Shown: positions 39,301 through 51,410, numbered from the stretch's first letter. The stretch is 64,000 nucleotides of DNA from Phoronis australis (GCA_002633005.1 NMRA01000052.1:1142688-1206687); one strand, 5' to 3'. The notes: a model not told the origin generated them from the sequence alone. Numbers and translations: made by a program.

Positions 39301-39927
39301 AATTCGATTTCAAACAAAAATAATTTAATTGTTCGCACATTGACGCATGCTGCCCAGCTTTAATATATGCAGACACGACGGCCATTCCATATTCGTTTGC
39401 TAGACTTAAATGTGGTGATTCTTTATTATCGATTCGAAGTACTTTTCAATAAAACAGTTAATATTCAGTTGAAAACACGTGAACATTTCTCTTTTTGTAA
39501 CAACTGTCAAGCTTCTAGCAAATGCTACGTTAAACTTTTGGTCTTTAATTTACTAAAAGTATTTTAAATATTGGAGTTTAATTCCAGCTATTGCCGCAAC
39601 TCCACCTACAGGCGGCGTAAATACGATCACATGCTTTTATATTCTATTGTACTTCTAGGAGATTCCTTCAAATTTCATAACGGGAGATACTTTTCAACAA
39701 AGGACGTGGATAACGACCATCAGCCAGTAAATTGTGGTCTGAGGTTTAAAGGCGGATGGTGGTACGGTTATCCTTGTCATAAAGTCAACTTGAATGGTTT
39801 GTACTTGTCAGGAAAAAACAACAAAATGGGAGTAGGTGTGGTTTGGGATCAGTTTAGAGGTCTGTACTACTCCTTGCGTAAAACAGAGATGAAAGTTCGA
39901 CCACTTGGCTTCAACAGTAAAAAATAA
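36359..39927 (+). CDS. Fibrinogen-related domain (FReD) protein, last two exons
   Basis: Exon 36359-36532 (acceptor TTGTAG, donor CAG|GTTAGA) encodes NDEIHYVTS, then ELRIDLEDFKNTKVFALY and KYRLTVNGYDEISTS. Exon 39659-39927 (acceptor TTCTAG) joins in phase as GDSFKFHNGRYFSTKDVDND, then NCGLRFKGGWWYGYPCH, NLNGLYLSG and EMKVRPLGF to the stop. These are the ordered hallmarks of the C-terminal two thirds of a fibrinogen C-domain, with the DVDND calcium site and the paired Cys around GGWWYG. Such proteins (ficolin, tenascin, angiopoietin and invertebrate FREP types) are secreted and bind sugars or acetyl groups in defence. The upstream exon with the first disulphide and the FWLG end was not found, so the N-terminus and subfamily are unknown. 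Intron about 3.1 kb. It may be intact with distant 5' exons, or a fragment. Confidence 0.88.
37560..38225. repeat. Two diverged tandem units of about 370 bp in the FReD intron
   Basis: Unit 1 (about 37560-37900) and unit 2 (about 37930-38225) share TTTAGATAAGC/TTCAGACAGAC, TTTGGGGATC/TTTGGAGATC, TCAGTGAAGCAT/TCACTGAAACAT and ACACATAAACGTGTGAATCAG/ACGTAAACACGTAAATCAG-like blocks in order. A third copy is at 61625-61985. Confidence 0.75.
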
Positions 39928-41933
39928 TTCAGTGCTACTGTAACAGAAGAGACGATTTTGAGGATTGTATGAGGCTAGAAATTTGAAATGAGATTTCAAA
40001 TTATAATGGGACTGAGATTTTCAAGGTTTTAAGCAGGGCCATGCGAAATGCGTTTGGCGATCTTTTGTTTTGGGTGTGTATTCTTACGCACTTACCAATA
40101 CATTGAGATGTTTTTCCCCGGAGTACATGTATTACTCAGAATTCTGCACGGTAACTGGAAGCCCTGTGCCTAGTACTTCTACTACCAACATACTCAGTTC
40201 AGAACTTCATTATGTATTCAGTATGTATAAAGACACAATTAAATCGAATTCTGTAACATAGGGTTTCTCAAACTTTCTTGCCTATAATGTGAATGTATGT
40301 TGTACGTACAGTAGGTTAAATATTTTTCATGTCAGTGTACTTTGTTTTAACATATTCGGAAATTTATCTCGTATTTAAATTAAAAAAATTAATTATTCAA
40401 ATTACTACTTGAAATATTAATTTTTGATATATTATTATATTTAACACGGTCTATTTGAATAATCTTGCATGTGTGATCGTACTTACTTTCCAATTCTTAT
40501 TTGATATTCCTGGTCTTGTTTTTAAAGTCCTGCTCTCAAACTGCCCATGTGGTTCCAGTATCCGAAAATACTTACCACATAAAATCTTATTTTCGACACC
40601 CTTTCTTTATATTCTTTTCGCTTTTCTTACCAAAAGCGATTTTTAACAGTATTTGTCCCTTCTCAGTGAGCGTATAATTACCGGCTGTCATCGGTTATTT
40701 CCGTACTCACATTTCCGGCTCATCAGTTCAGGAACTTGTCCTGAACGCCGCCATTTTTTCCTTGTAACTGAATGTGCTATGGCTTGCTCGAAGTCTTCAG
40801 TATTTTGTTTTATTAGTGATATCTCGTGATTCGTTTGTGTGTTTATAGTTTGTAGTTAGTGGTCGTTGAATTTTTTGGAATGTTACGTTTACTTATGGTA
40901 AAATAGTATTGGTGTTTAGTTCCTTACGTAGGCCGGTCGAACCTAGGAACCAATATGGGTCGAAGACAATTTTTTCGTTTTTTATTTTTTCTCGTTTTGA
41001 AAAAGTACTTTGCTATCATCGGAAAGTTAGTGCATTCTACTCAGAAAAATATCGAAAAAGTATCAAAATCGGGGCAAGCAGTGTAAAGATATTGCAATTT
41101 TTGTGGCGAAATTTGGGTCACTTTGTTTGGATCGCGTCGGCCATATTGGAGGACAGCGGAATAAGTTACGAGTTTAAAACTTTGTGTAAATTATTTTCGA
41201 CAACAAATTACGGTGAAATTTAGTTAGACATATCTTTACTTACTATTTTTCACGATTCAACAGTGTTCACCAAATTTCAGGCTCGCAGTTGTTACTCAAT
41301 AAGTGATAAATGTGATCACAATTCCCGTTGGACTTCGTCTCATTTCTGGCGGCACCGACAACAATGCGAATTTTGCTGAACTAAAAGGCATGTTTAATCG
41401 GCTACTTTGTAATTTGTGAAGATTTAACGTTGATACATTTTGACAAGCGTTGCTACAAAAAAGGAACTTTGTTCAATTTTCGTGTTTTTTGTGCAAAAAT
41501 ATAAGATATATTCGAATTATTTTACTGTGAATTTCCCATTCAGGTGATCTTACACAAAGCTAAAAAATAGTTGAAATAATTTTGAAATGGTTTTTTGTTA
41601 GACTGTCAACTGCTGTTCAAGACTTGATTGGGTGTCACAAAATGATTCACATTTTTCTCAATTTTAAGTCTCAATTGCTTTCAATTCATATTTTGTAACT
41701 TATTGCTTCTTAATTCAGGTTATCAAGTCAACAATATGAATAATCTTAATTTTAGAAATAAGCTATGTTGGATTGTGAAGCTTCAAGCCTCCAATTCTTG
41801 TTCCTTGCAACTTCATATTTTTTAATCATGCTTGTCAAATTCTGGTGTAAGGAAACACTATTCAGTCACCATGGTAATAATTACATGTAAGTCCACTTTC
41901 ATAACATGGAAAATTTTGCTGTTGCATGCGCGC
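39928..41933. other. Downstream of the FReD gene, nothing recognised
   Basis: A/T-rich sequence. Open frames at 40070, 40455 and 40909 have no domain or splice context. The FReD 3' UTR should occupy the first part; no canonical poly(A) signal was found close by. Confidence 0.5.
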
Positions 41934-42170
41934 ACCCAGAATGGGGGGGCTCGGAGGGCTCGAACGAGCCCCCCATTTGGCGAAGTGGGCCAAAAGGTCC
42001 GCCCCCGAGAGACAAAAAGCTGGAGAAAATGGGACAAAAGTCCACTAAAGAAGCAAAAACGCGCAATTCACGTGCTCCCGTTTTTTCTGTCCCCCGACAC
42101 TATTTTATAGCAAAAGCCTCACATCGCCGGGAATTTGAGCCTCCCATATTGAAGGCTGGGTGCGTGCATG
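41934..42170 (+). mobile_element. MITE family A, copy 3 (most complete)
   Basis: Starts GCATGCGCGCACCCAGA and ends GGCTGGGTGCGTGCATG: clear terminal inverted repeats. The interior contains GGGCTCGAACGAGCCCCCCA, AAAAGGTCCGCC and GTCCACTAAAGAAGC. Confidence 0.8.
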
Positions 42171-42306
42171 TGTTGAATAGTGTTTGTAATGCTAAATGTT
42201 GTCAAGTATTGTATATTTTAAGTTACTTATTATGTTAAAAGTTTGAATCATTTCGGGTTAATGAATAAAAATTATAACATTTTGTATTGGACTTGTCATA
42301 CTTATG

Positions 42307-42536
42307 TGCTCGAACGAGCCCCCTATTTGGAGAAATGGAAAAAGGTCTGCCTCAGTAAGAGAAGCACGAATTCCGAAAAAAGTAGAAAATAAGACCATAT
42401 TCCACTAGAAGACAGGAAGTACCAAAATTTAGCGTCTGCAATTCATAGCTCTGAACATACCCAGTGAATCTTATAGTAAAAGATAGACATTCCCAAAAAT
42501 TCCAGCCCCCCATTCTTTTAGGCTTGGTGCGCTCAT
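42307..42536 (+). mobile_element. MITE family A, copy 4 (5' truncated)
   Basis: Starts inside the family at GTGCTCGAACGAGCCCCC and ends GGCTTGGTGCGCTCAT. Its middle (AATTCATAGCTCTGA, GTGAATC..ATAGTAAAAG) matches copy 1 at 17.4 kb more closely than copy 3. Confidence 0.75.
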
Positions 42537-44210
42537 ACAAAGTCTGGGCAAATCTCTATTGAAAGCCAACAACTTTGCACAGTTCGCGAGAAGTACCCAA
42601 GTTCTAAATAAACCTCGTTTGAGCGAGCGTTGTGGCCAGCGACCAGTTGGTCCTAACGGTAGCCTTGGCGCAAAGCTGTATAGGCCTATATGTACTAACA
42701 AGCTGTATTTTGACGATAGTCTTCACTGGTAGCTGGCACTGAGGCTAGCTAAGGTCTGCCGCGGCAGTGTGACACGGGACTAACCAGCCCGTAATTTCAT
42801 GCAATTGTCTGAAACTATCTTTGAATATATGCGGCATTTATGATTTGAGCATTTTACTTTGACAAAACAGCTCGCAACCGCATGCATTTACCGTTCGCCA
42901 GTGTCTGGTCTCGATCGGCACCGGGTCCGATACGCTGCGTTCCCGAGTCTAGCAAAATAATTTCTGTCAAAACTTATTCGCCACATTTCTTCAGCAAACT
43001 CGATAAAATTGTCCGTATTTTGATTTTATTAAAATTAAGACGCGCTGTCGATTATTTTATCCCCGTTTGCAAGCTGGTAACTGGCACTCGCCCATCCACA
43101 CTGACGGCGCGTTTTCTTAGTGGCTAGCCTGGGTTCCTGAATGAATTGTACTGCCGGGTTCGCGGCAAGTTCAAAATAGCGGTGATTCTTCGGGTGCGAA
43201 TCGTGAGTGGCGCGTTCATTTAAACTTTTTTCGAGTACAGATCTTGTATTAGTTATGGGGTAAGTACTTCTTGGATCCTTATAACATCCTCTAACCATGT
43301 AATAAGGGTTAACAAAGCGTGCGACCAGGTCTTTAATTTTCTTATGCGTTCTCTAGATGACCTTTGCTTTCACAGAAAAAAAATTAAATCAATTGCTGGA
43401 ACTATACTTGTGTTGTTACAAGTCAACTGTTTACTCACTGTTAGCGACAATGCGCCCGCATCCCAGAGGGTTCAGCTTAGCTATTGATGTAGTGATGGAC
43501 CTGACCAAAAGGTAGCGTCTTGCAGGCGTAACAGCACTAAAAGTGACTTAACAGCTCCAGTATTGATATTGATTTCTTTTGTACCATCTCAACTTGGATG
43601 CTCAAAATCTCCATGCTTTGGTATTATCCGTTCTGCTTCTTTAGGAAATCTAGAATCATTCCCTACATCATGGTCGTCGGAGCACTGAAAAAAGAGGGGC
43701 TATAGCCACCCCAGTTCCCTATGGTGTGCCGCCCACTTATTGTACAGTGTATGTTATGACAATACGGAACAAACACATTTATCTCATTATGCCTCCTTCT
43801 CCCTTCTGTGATCTTCACAGGTAATTTACCTGACAGTGGCGACATGTGCGTGTCCCAGCTGAACTGTATCTAAAATTGGAAAAATATCCTAAACACCGAC
43901 ACATTTTGGCTTCACCTATTTGCTAAAATGTTAGTAGTAGATTTCGCATCCAACCACAAAGTAAACGTTTTCCTACAAAAACTTGAATTTCAACTGACAG
44001 TATATACGTAAGTTTAAATTTATCCGATCATTTACAACATCTGGACATTTCAAGTTTTTGGAACCAGAAAGATGTTTTGTGCAATGTAATTCTCGAAAAA
44101 ACAATGAGCGGTCAATAAGTGAAGATGACATAATTCTATCACATTTGTGGGACCACGCCTTGAAGTGTCTCTCGAGCCGGTTATCATGTGATCCCGCAAA
44201 AGATCTACGA
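42537..44210. other. No supported gene
   Basis: Several short open frames (for example minus 43035-43298) without recognisable content. No repeat boundaries identified. Confidence 0.45.
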
Positions 44211-44700
44211 GGGGCCGTTGGGGCGGGGAAAATGTCGCCGGAAAAATACGAGCGTAATCATGTACATTACGCTGTTATTTACGGCGTAAAATTACGCTCG
44301 ATTAAACTTAGTTAAATTTCCAGCAGCTGAAAGTAACTTATCTTCGTGTCTCAGAAAGGAGGACACCTGTTTCCACGGGAAGCGTAGAAATTCGTCGATA
44401 GCACATTCAACAGAAAGCCATCTGCATCTCCATTCGTAGCCATATTGGTTTTTCGTGTATGTTAGGTTAACACGCATTGGTTTAAATTTGGAATGTTCTT
44501 AAGGTATTTCACGAGCGTACTGTACATGTAATTTACGGCAACATTTCCCCCATTTAATTTACGAGCGTAATTTTATTGCAACACTATTGCAATTTAATTT
44601 ACACTCGTAATTACGGCGACACTTTTCCCCATTTACGAGCGTTATTGTAAAGCGACACTTCAGCAATTTAAATTACGGCGACACTTTCCGCAACGGCCCA
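44211..44700. mobile_element. MITE with GGGCCGTTG ends and internal ACGAGCGTAAT motifs
   Basis: The left end is GGGGCCGTTG..GTCGCCG; the right end is CGGCGACACTTTCCG then CAACGGCCC, its inverted counterpart. The interior repeats TTTACGAGCGTAAT and TTACGGCG(A)C in both orientations many times. No coding content. No clear target duplication seen. Confidence 0.65.
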
Positions 44701-46214
44701 CCATAGAGATCAACCCAATCACTGAGTCAGCCAGCCGACGGCCCCATAGGGCAGCAACCTTGGGTTATTTTAACATAAGTTCCAGTAAACAATAAAAGAA
44801 TTATTTCATCTTCACTTATTGAACTACTGGATGACTCAAAACATTTAGGGGTACCATAGAATCATAAGCAAGAGCATCGCATGTTACGCACGAACCATCT
44901 ACCGGCGAACCTATGAATCATACTTTCGAATCCTAAACAGAGACCGTAGAGAGGGAGACAAATTTCTTTGGACGGCCAGTGGCTGCCATTGTTGTTTCAT
45001 GGACCGTAGAGAAGTCGGGCGGGCGTGTGTGCACTAAACAAATGTGGCAAGATATGACGACTCCAGTCGGTAGAAAAGCAACGGTGTTTTTTGCACTGCT
45101 TACGGCTGCAGCAACAGTTAATTGAAAATTCATGACATGCCTTTTTCGCTTCCCCTCTTATTCAAATAAATGATGTTCACGATTGAAACAAAAGATGTTT
45201 TTGTGTGAAACTGTTGCCAGTCAACCAGTGAAAGATGGGTGATTTGAACTTAATGTCTTTACTGTTCCCTGCATTGGATCGGTTGTATGGAAAATTATCG
45301 TGAATGGTTTGCATTATTTTGGGAGCCACTGATTAGTTTATTCTATGCCCATTGATGCTATTTTAGTCTGTTGACGGTTATAACGCAGTTGAAACTCAGT
45401 GCGCGCTTGTCTATAATCATGGGACCATCAAATTGGAGAAGTAATTTTTTGCTTTGAACATGGTCGAATGTAAAATGCAGTTGACTTCGAATTATTTGTA
45501 TCTACTGTCATTACACAGGGGACCCTGTCTCAAGATTTTTTGCTTTCAGTATAACAACAGAGATAGCAGACACCAAAGTATCGTTGAAAATCATCACCAG
45601 TTTCTATTTTGGGTGGTCGATACCTCCGGTGTTCAAAGCAAAAAAAGATATGAGACACCATACTATTTTACCAATGGGACAATCATAACATAAAAGCAAA
45701 CTTAATTTTCAGGCTACTTAACACACCTCTATTACAGGTACTTATAAATATATGTTCAAAACTGTTAAAAGCGTCAAAAATCAAAAAGCCTGAAAATGGC
45801 TGATAGACTTCTCTAACTTGCACTTAAAATCCATTCAAACTGAAGACTTCCCATGCACCTTGCACATTTGATGCCGAAATAATGCATCTATGAAATGTTG
45901 AGTAGCAATGGAAAATGTAGACAACACCGTAATGAATTTTTGGCAGAAACTGTTAACAGGTGTTGACAGTTACTATTATAGCCACTAGATCAGTGCTGAA
46001 ACGTTTGAAACAGGTTATCTGACACTCATATTTTTCGTGAGTCATTAGGAAGTTGTGCCAAAGACCCCCCACTTTGAATCACAGAATTACTCTAGTGACA
46101 ATGAGATTTAAGTAATAACAGTGAAATGCTTTCATCTCACACAAGATGTAACTGTTGTACACAAGCAGGTTACACCAAACTACCGACAGTCGAATGCTCA
46201 GCTTCACCTGTGTA
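44701..46214. other. No supported gene
   Basis: Nothing recognised. Frames such as 45454-45693 are short and without domains. Confidence 0.45.
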
Positions 46215-47725
46215 GCCTGTATGTCCCAAAGGGTCGGTAAATGTTTTTAAATTGTCCAATCACAACAGGCCAGCATGTCTCCCAAGATGTCCATGTTGCC
46301 ACAAGATAAAATTTCTTCTGTATGCCTGATGCCGATTAGACGCATTCTGATCGGTCTCTGGCCTCGTGCCATCACATCATTTCGTTGCAGTTTGTCGAAG
46401 GCAAGTACACCTTCATCCAGACAAAACACTCGGAAATCCTGAAACCATTGGTAAAATATATGTTCATGTTGTTTCAACACTGCTGCAGATTTGATAGAGA
46501 ATTGAGTAGTAACTCTTGTCTCTTGTAAAAGAATTACAAGCAACAACTGGTTGATGAGGGTTGACATCCTCTGCTGGACAATCAAAATGTATAGAATTAT
46601 TGCAGACTATGAACTCACCAATACTTTTGTAAATTGACATTTGGTTGGTTTTGGATGGGATTTACAACACAGATTTGATTTGAGTTACTTACCAAAATAT
46701 GTTTTTATAATGAACGTAATAACAATAATAAACTTTACTCATAGAGGATAAAATACAATAGATATAAAACATGCTTTAGTCAAAGGCTAATATACAGCAT
46801 GGTCATCTGTAGCAAAAATTAAATTAAATAAATTAAGATATATGAATAGATAAATGAAATAAATTAAGTTACATTAAATTAAACAGTATTTACAAATTGG
46901 ATTTACAGATTGAATTGAAAATAAATAAATAAATAAAAACTTTTATGTGGTATATACACTGGAGTGACAAAAAAGAGGGACAGCTATGACGACCACAGGT
47001 AACTAATGAGTTGTTGTCTGAAATTATCATAACGATCAGCCTCCTTTAGACTATTTGGCAAATTGTTCCACTGTTGATTAGCCTGAATAAAGAAGGACTT
47101 AGAATAAAACGAAGTTCTATGTTTAGGCAAAACCAAATTGTTTGAGGTACAAAATCTTGTCCTGATTTGGTGGCTATTTTGAACAAGTACGAGGTTACGA
47201 GATAAATAAGTAGGTACATTACCGTGAAAGCACCTATGCATCATACACAAACGCCTATGTACATAATATTTGTCAATAGGGAGCCACCCCAGTCTGTTAA
47301 ACATATGAGTTGACGGAGTGTCAAAAGGTACACCTAGTGAGTTGAATTTGATGGCTGTACATCTGTTTAAATCAATTGGAGACTCCAGTTTAGAGTAGCT
47401 ACAATTAGGAGTCTTTGAGCTCCTGGAAATATGAATATGACCCACCATGAAAATGGAAAATAGAACAGGCTTTCAAAAACTTCTAGACAATTTTGTAAAA
47501 TGTCCCCCACTAATATGTGTTGTCAATTCTAAAAATTTTGTAGTGAGTGAATTTTTAGACAAGATCAGTGAATACTTACAGGTAATAATGAGACGCAGTT
47601 AGCAGCTTGCTGCCCACAGTATAGTTTCCTTTTCAGTTGGAATTTCTTGACACCTGTGACAAGTGCACCATGACGGAACTTCTGATGGTGCTGGGTAATG
47701 ATCCAATGAAGTGAGCTCTGGTAGC
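46215..47725 (-). pseudogene. Decayed P2X-receptor-7-like C-terminal domain, two exons
   Basis: Exon-like piece 47725-47580 (acceptor TTTAG, donor CCT|GTAAGT) reads LPELTSLDHYPAPSEVP, then SWCTCHRCQEIPTEKE. After a frameshift it continues LYCGQQAANCVSLLP. Piece 46438 to about 46215 (acceptor TTTCAG) reads DFRVFCLDEGVLAFDKL. It then shifts frame to SNRHQAYRRNFILWQHGHLG, and later parts are spread over two frames (ACCDWTI; DPLGHTG). WCxCxxCxxMPTExE, FxxxCLD, AYRxFxxWxHGxLGR and DPxGxYTG are the ordered signatures of the zinc-binding C-terminal domain of P2X7-like proteins, widespread as stand-alone genes in marine invertebrates. At least two frameshifts argue against function. A LINE 3' end fills the gap between the pieces. 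Confidence 0.55.
46715..47455 (-). mobile_element. 5'-truncated non-LTR retrotransposon (3' end of reverse transcriptase ORF)
   Basis: The minus-strand frame 47448-46984 encodes 154 residues with RLGWLPIDKYYVHRRLCMMH, then CFHGNVPTYL, IRTRF, KSFFIQANQQWNNLPNSL and FRQQLISYL. This is the standard C-terminal region downstream of the RT palm in CR1/L2/Rex-like LINEs. The 3' UTR continues to an A/T-rich tail near 46715. The RT palm (YxDD) and everything upstream are missing. Confidence 0.85.
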
Positions 47726-47728
47726 CTA

Positions 47729-47804
47729 AACACAAAGACTATTAGTCTTTGTGTTGTATGTCGCCATGCGAGAACTTAGTAAGTTCTCGCATGGCGACAT
47801 ACAA
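47729..47804. repeat. Two adjacent perfect hairpins
   Basis: The first is AACACAAAGACT, 3-base loop, and its complement (47729-47755). The second is a 24-bp perfect arm 47754-47777 beginning TTGTATGTCGCCATGCG, loop AGT, and complement 47781-47804. They sit just beyond the P2X7-like exon start. Confidence 0.9.
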
Positions 47805-49375
47805 CAGTAGGGCTTTCAATTCCTGCCCTCATTCATGCGATTGATTCCACTCCAAAGTGAAAGGAATTCACCGACTACATTCACACTAATGAGAACATTT
47901 TTAAACACCATAACTCAATCTACCACTGTTTGGGTACTTCAAGTTTAAAAACAAAATATAAAGATATCAACCTGTTCCAGGTAAGAAAAAAAAACAAGTT
48001 GACAGGAGTCTTAAAAATAAAATAACGAATAGTTTAGTCGAAAAATGGCCCCCCGTGCATCCATCGGACTTCAAGTTCTAAATTGAATTTTTATGAAGGA
48101 AAATATGTTTTGAGACAAAAAATGATGTTAAGAAGCCGAAAAAATGTCCCGCGAATGTTTTTATGCAAATTACTGCCGTCATTACTGATTTTGCGTTATT
48201 TCGCAATATGTCCCCGACTATTTCATATAATTTAAAGAACTAATTGTCTAGTCTTGTTTTGTGGGTCAAAAATTACATTAAAACTACAAGTAAGTGATAT
48301 AAGTTGTCTTATACATGGTACAGGTTCAAAATACTCAACATATGGAACAGAAATATTATGTGGGGCATGAAAATGCGCTATCTTATCCAAATTCAGGAAT
48401 TTGCATAAATGAAAACAAAAACAAAATGTGACATTATGCTTCATGTACCGGGTGCAGCCCAACCAAAGATATATTTTAGGTTCAATAAATGAAACAATGA
48501 TTCTCATCTTTTCAGAAAAGAAACATTGTTACTAAGACAAAGTCACATGAAGACACATCAAAACTGCAAATCAGTCTTTGAAGTAAAAACACCTTGAGTA
48601 CATACGGGCTGTTGACATGTATTCCAATCAGTGCGAATCTAATGCTGCGGACAGGGAAAATTGGACTGCATTCGAAATTAAACTAGCTATGGAGGCAGAT
48701 GTAAAAATCATTCCTAAAAGAAAACGCGATTGAAACTTATCTACTGAAGCGAAAAAACTGTCTCTACCCTTATGCATTCTTCATTTAGAGTCTATAAATG
48801 AACATGGCAACTTCACAGCCTTAAGTAATGTCAGAGGAACTTCAGGCAAAAAAAATCTACGACACCTTCATGAAATTCGGGACAAAAGTCTCCAACAACA
48901 ATGATTCTCCAAATCGTATGCAGTCCATGTGTGATCAGATTCCTTCTGTTCTTCCAAGTGAATAGGAGAAAATTCAGAGCTGAAGGATAATGTGATCCTG
49001 AGCGAGGAAGAATGTCTGCTGCCCATGAAAATGCATTACTGTTCAACAACGATTCTATTAAAGCTCACATCGACCAACAGAATGAATTAGTCATCAATCT
49101 CTCCTTTGCGCTTGCTTTACGTAGAGGATCTGAAACGGAATGGGCATGGCAATTTTATTTGCCATTATGAAAAACTAGAATCGTTTAGAAACAAACCCAT
49201 CGCAAAACAAGGTAAACTTTACGAAAATTGACAGAGGTGACACTATATCATTCTGGCTGGTTCATAGTTCAAGTATAACCGTTTCGTCTGCTTTGGCACA
49301 AACATATTGAATAGGAAGTACAGAAACCCGTCTAGAATTTGCGCTCACTCTTTGAGATGACATTCTGAAGGCTTA
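47805..49375. other. Mostly unassigned; may include 5' debris of the pseudogene at 49.4 kb
   Basis: No frame longer than about 90 codons. 48.84-49.08 kb has coding-like words but no recognisable domain. Confidence 0.35.
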
Positions 49376-50925
49376 CAATCTGTCGGCAGAACTACCGTGG
49401 CTATTAACGGCCGATGATATGGAGCTTGATACTGTGAAACCTTTGCCCTCAGAACTTGTCCGATTTCCTAGTGTGGTGATGACTGGGGGGGTTGAAGGCG
49501 TTAACACAAGTGAAAAATTCAAGCGACTGATTTCCTCTATTGGACGAGATGTTTGTCATGCCATCACAGACGAAAAGTGGAAATTACCTTCGGTGCATGG
49601 CTGCAACATCGTCAAGAGTGCTTGAGGAATCGTGACTCAGGAGGTCAAGCCTGGTTTTGAAAGCTCCAAAGACAAGACAGTGCCAGTCATTAACAGGTCA
49701 CAACCGACAACGCAGTCTCCAAGTAGAAGCTCCGCCTTGGAACACCTTATGGATTTTATTCTGAGACCAGCAAAGCCTCCATTTTGTATCACGTTCTGGA
49801 AGACATTGCGTCAGAAATCTTTCATTTTCCTGAGGATGCTGTATTCATCCAAGATGGCATGGCACTTTTCAACACGCTAGCTAATCTCCCTCCAAGTTGT
49901 GGTGAGATCTGTTTACAAGTACTTGATCAGATGGTGTCTAAGAAGCACTTCTTGTTCTTAATTGACTGCTACCAGCCTGTATCCATCAAAACCGTGGAGT
50001 GGTTGCCACTTGGCAGTTCAGAGAAGATAATTTTGGGTGAACCAGCCGCGCACAAGCCGTACCACTTGAAAAGCTTTCTTGCAAACGATGACAACAAAAA
50101 GCAACTCTGTCAACTGTTATTGTAAGTCTGGAGTGGTGAAAAGGCAGTTTCTATGTTGAAAAAAACCGACATATCCTTCGCGACAGTAGACGAAAAACTT
50201 GCCCCACGAACTCGTTACATACGATGGCGAGGAAATTCCACAATCTTTTCTGAACAGAATTTTCTGAGTATTTCGTACTTTTTAATACTTTGTGATGTCA
50301 TAATGTAAAAATAAAAGATACAGGGTCTGGAAAACATCGGCGACTACTGAATCTCTCCGACCTGGCAAAATGCTTGGGTAAAGACTATTGTGAAGCTCTA
50401 CTCGGGTTTTATGTATACCCTGGAGAAGATTGCACCAGTGCGTTTTAAAGGTAAAGGAAAGGTTGGCCCTCTTAAAAAGCTAGAAAAGAATCCAAAATTA
50501 CATTGTGCATTCAGGCAACTGGGCCTTAATTGGGATGTAAGTTTTGAAGCTTTGAAAGATTTGGAAGAGTACATGTACGTTCAGAATCGTGAGTCACCAA
50601 TAGATACTACTCGTTCCAAGAAGTTGCACAAAATGATTGGTGAAGATGAAATTATCACTTACAAGTCCAAGATTGACTTTGCTTGACTTCCCCCGTGCCT
50701 ATCTGCACTGAAACCTTACATCCAACGCGTAAATCATCGTGTCCTTTTGTACAAGCGCGTTTGTGAACTCATAAGTGAACAGCCAAATCGTTGTGATAAA
50801 GGATAAGGGTGGAGCCTGTGTGGTCGTGTGGTCCTATCTTAACAAACTCACTGATTGATCTCTTGCTCACTGATGTTTGTGAAGTCGACGGAGAAGAGGA
50901 AAGAGACAAGTTGTAAGGCAGGTTT
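49376..50925 (+). pseudogene. Decayed copy of an uncharacterised multicopy animal gene
   Basis: Successive broken frames read PWLLTADDMELDTVKPLP and VVMTGGVEGVNTSEKFKRL, then FIQDGMALFNTLANLPPSCG, CLQVLDQMVSKKHFLFLIDCY, KTVEWLPLGSSEKIILGEPA, KKTDISFATVDEKL, YVQNRESPIDTTRSKKLHKM and LPPCLSALKPYIQRVNHRV. A frame-shifted tail follows with an acidic stretch. This order resembles large uncharacterised proteins present in many copies in cnidarian, hemichordate and echinoderm genomes; that is recognition from memory, function unknown. In-frame stops after HGCNIVKSA and elsewhere, and several frameshifts, mark it as dead. Possibly a domesticated or mobile-element-derived family. Confidence 0.5.
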
Positions 50926-51128
50926 CTTGGAAAGGTATGAATGTGACATGTTGTGATGGAACATATGATTTTAAAAAATAATTGCAGGTGGCCTGATACA
51001 CGTTGTACCAGACGTGCGCAGGCCTCACATGTGGGTCCATTGCACTGATCACCTGGAAATATTTTTATGCTATATTAATATATGGTTAAAACCGAGCTGA
51101 GGAGCTAGAAACCTGGCTCAAGGGGTTA

Positions 51129-51204
51129 GCAGTGTGACCTGGTGGGACTTGAACCCACGACCTCGAGTAAAGAAAGCCGGCACTTATCAAACAGGCCACA
51201 CTGC
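51129..51204 (-). mobile_element. tRNA-derived SINE head
   Basis: A 76-base minus-strand stretch has matching 7-base ends (GCAGTGT / ACACTGC), an A-box-like TGGCCTGTTTGATAAG and a T-arm GTGGG TTCAAGT CCCAC with a perfect 5-bp stem. The anticodon stem does not pair, so it is not a working tRNA. The sequence after it (toward 51060) would be the SINE body. Confidence 0.65.
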
Positions 51205-51410
51205 CTCCTCATGGAACATATAAGCAGTGATATCAGAATTTAATGATTACCCATGTTTCTGCATTCATTTCCCAGCTAATTTTCCTTGAGACATTTAAAA
51301 CATTTCTTGAAATCCGGCTCACTAAAAAGCTGATTATATAAACACTGAAAGTTGCACATTTAGTGTTTTTGGCTTGTGTACACTTTCAGTGTAATATTGA
51401 CTGTAAGTCT

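Noticed and set aside
47729-47804. CRISPR-like repeats
   Set aside because: Hairpins only; no repeated units with spacers, and the genome is eukaryotic.
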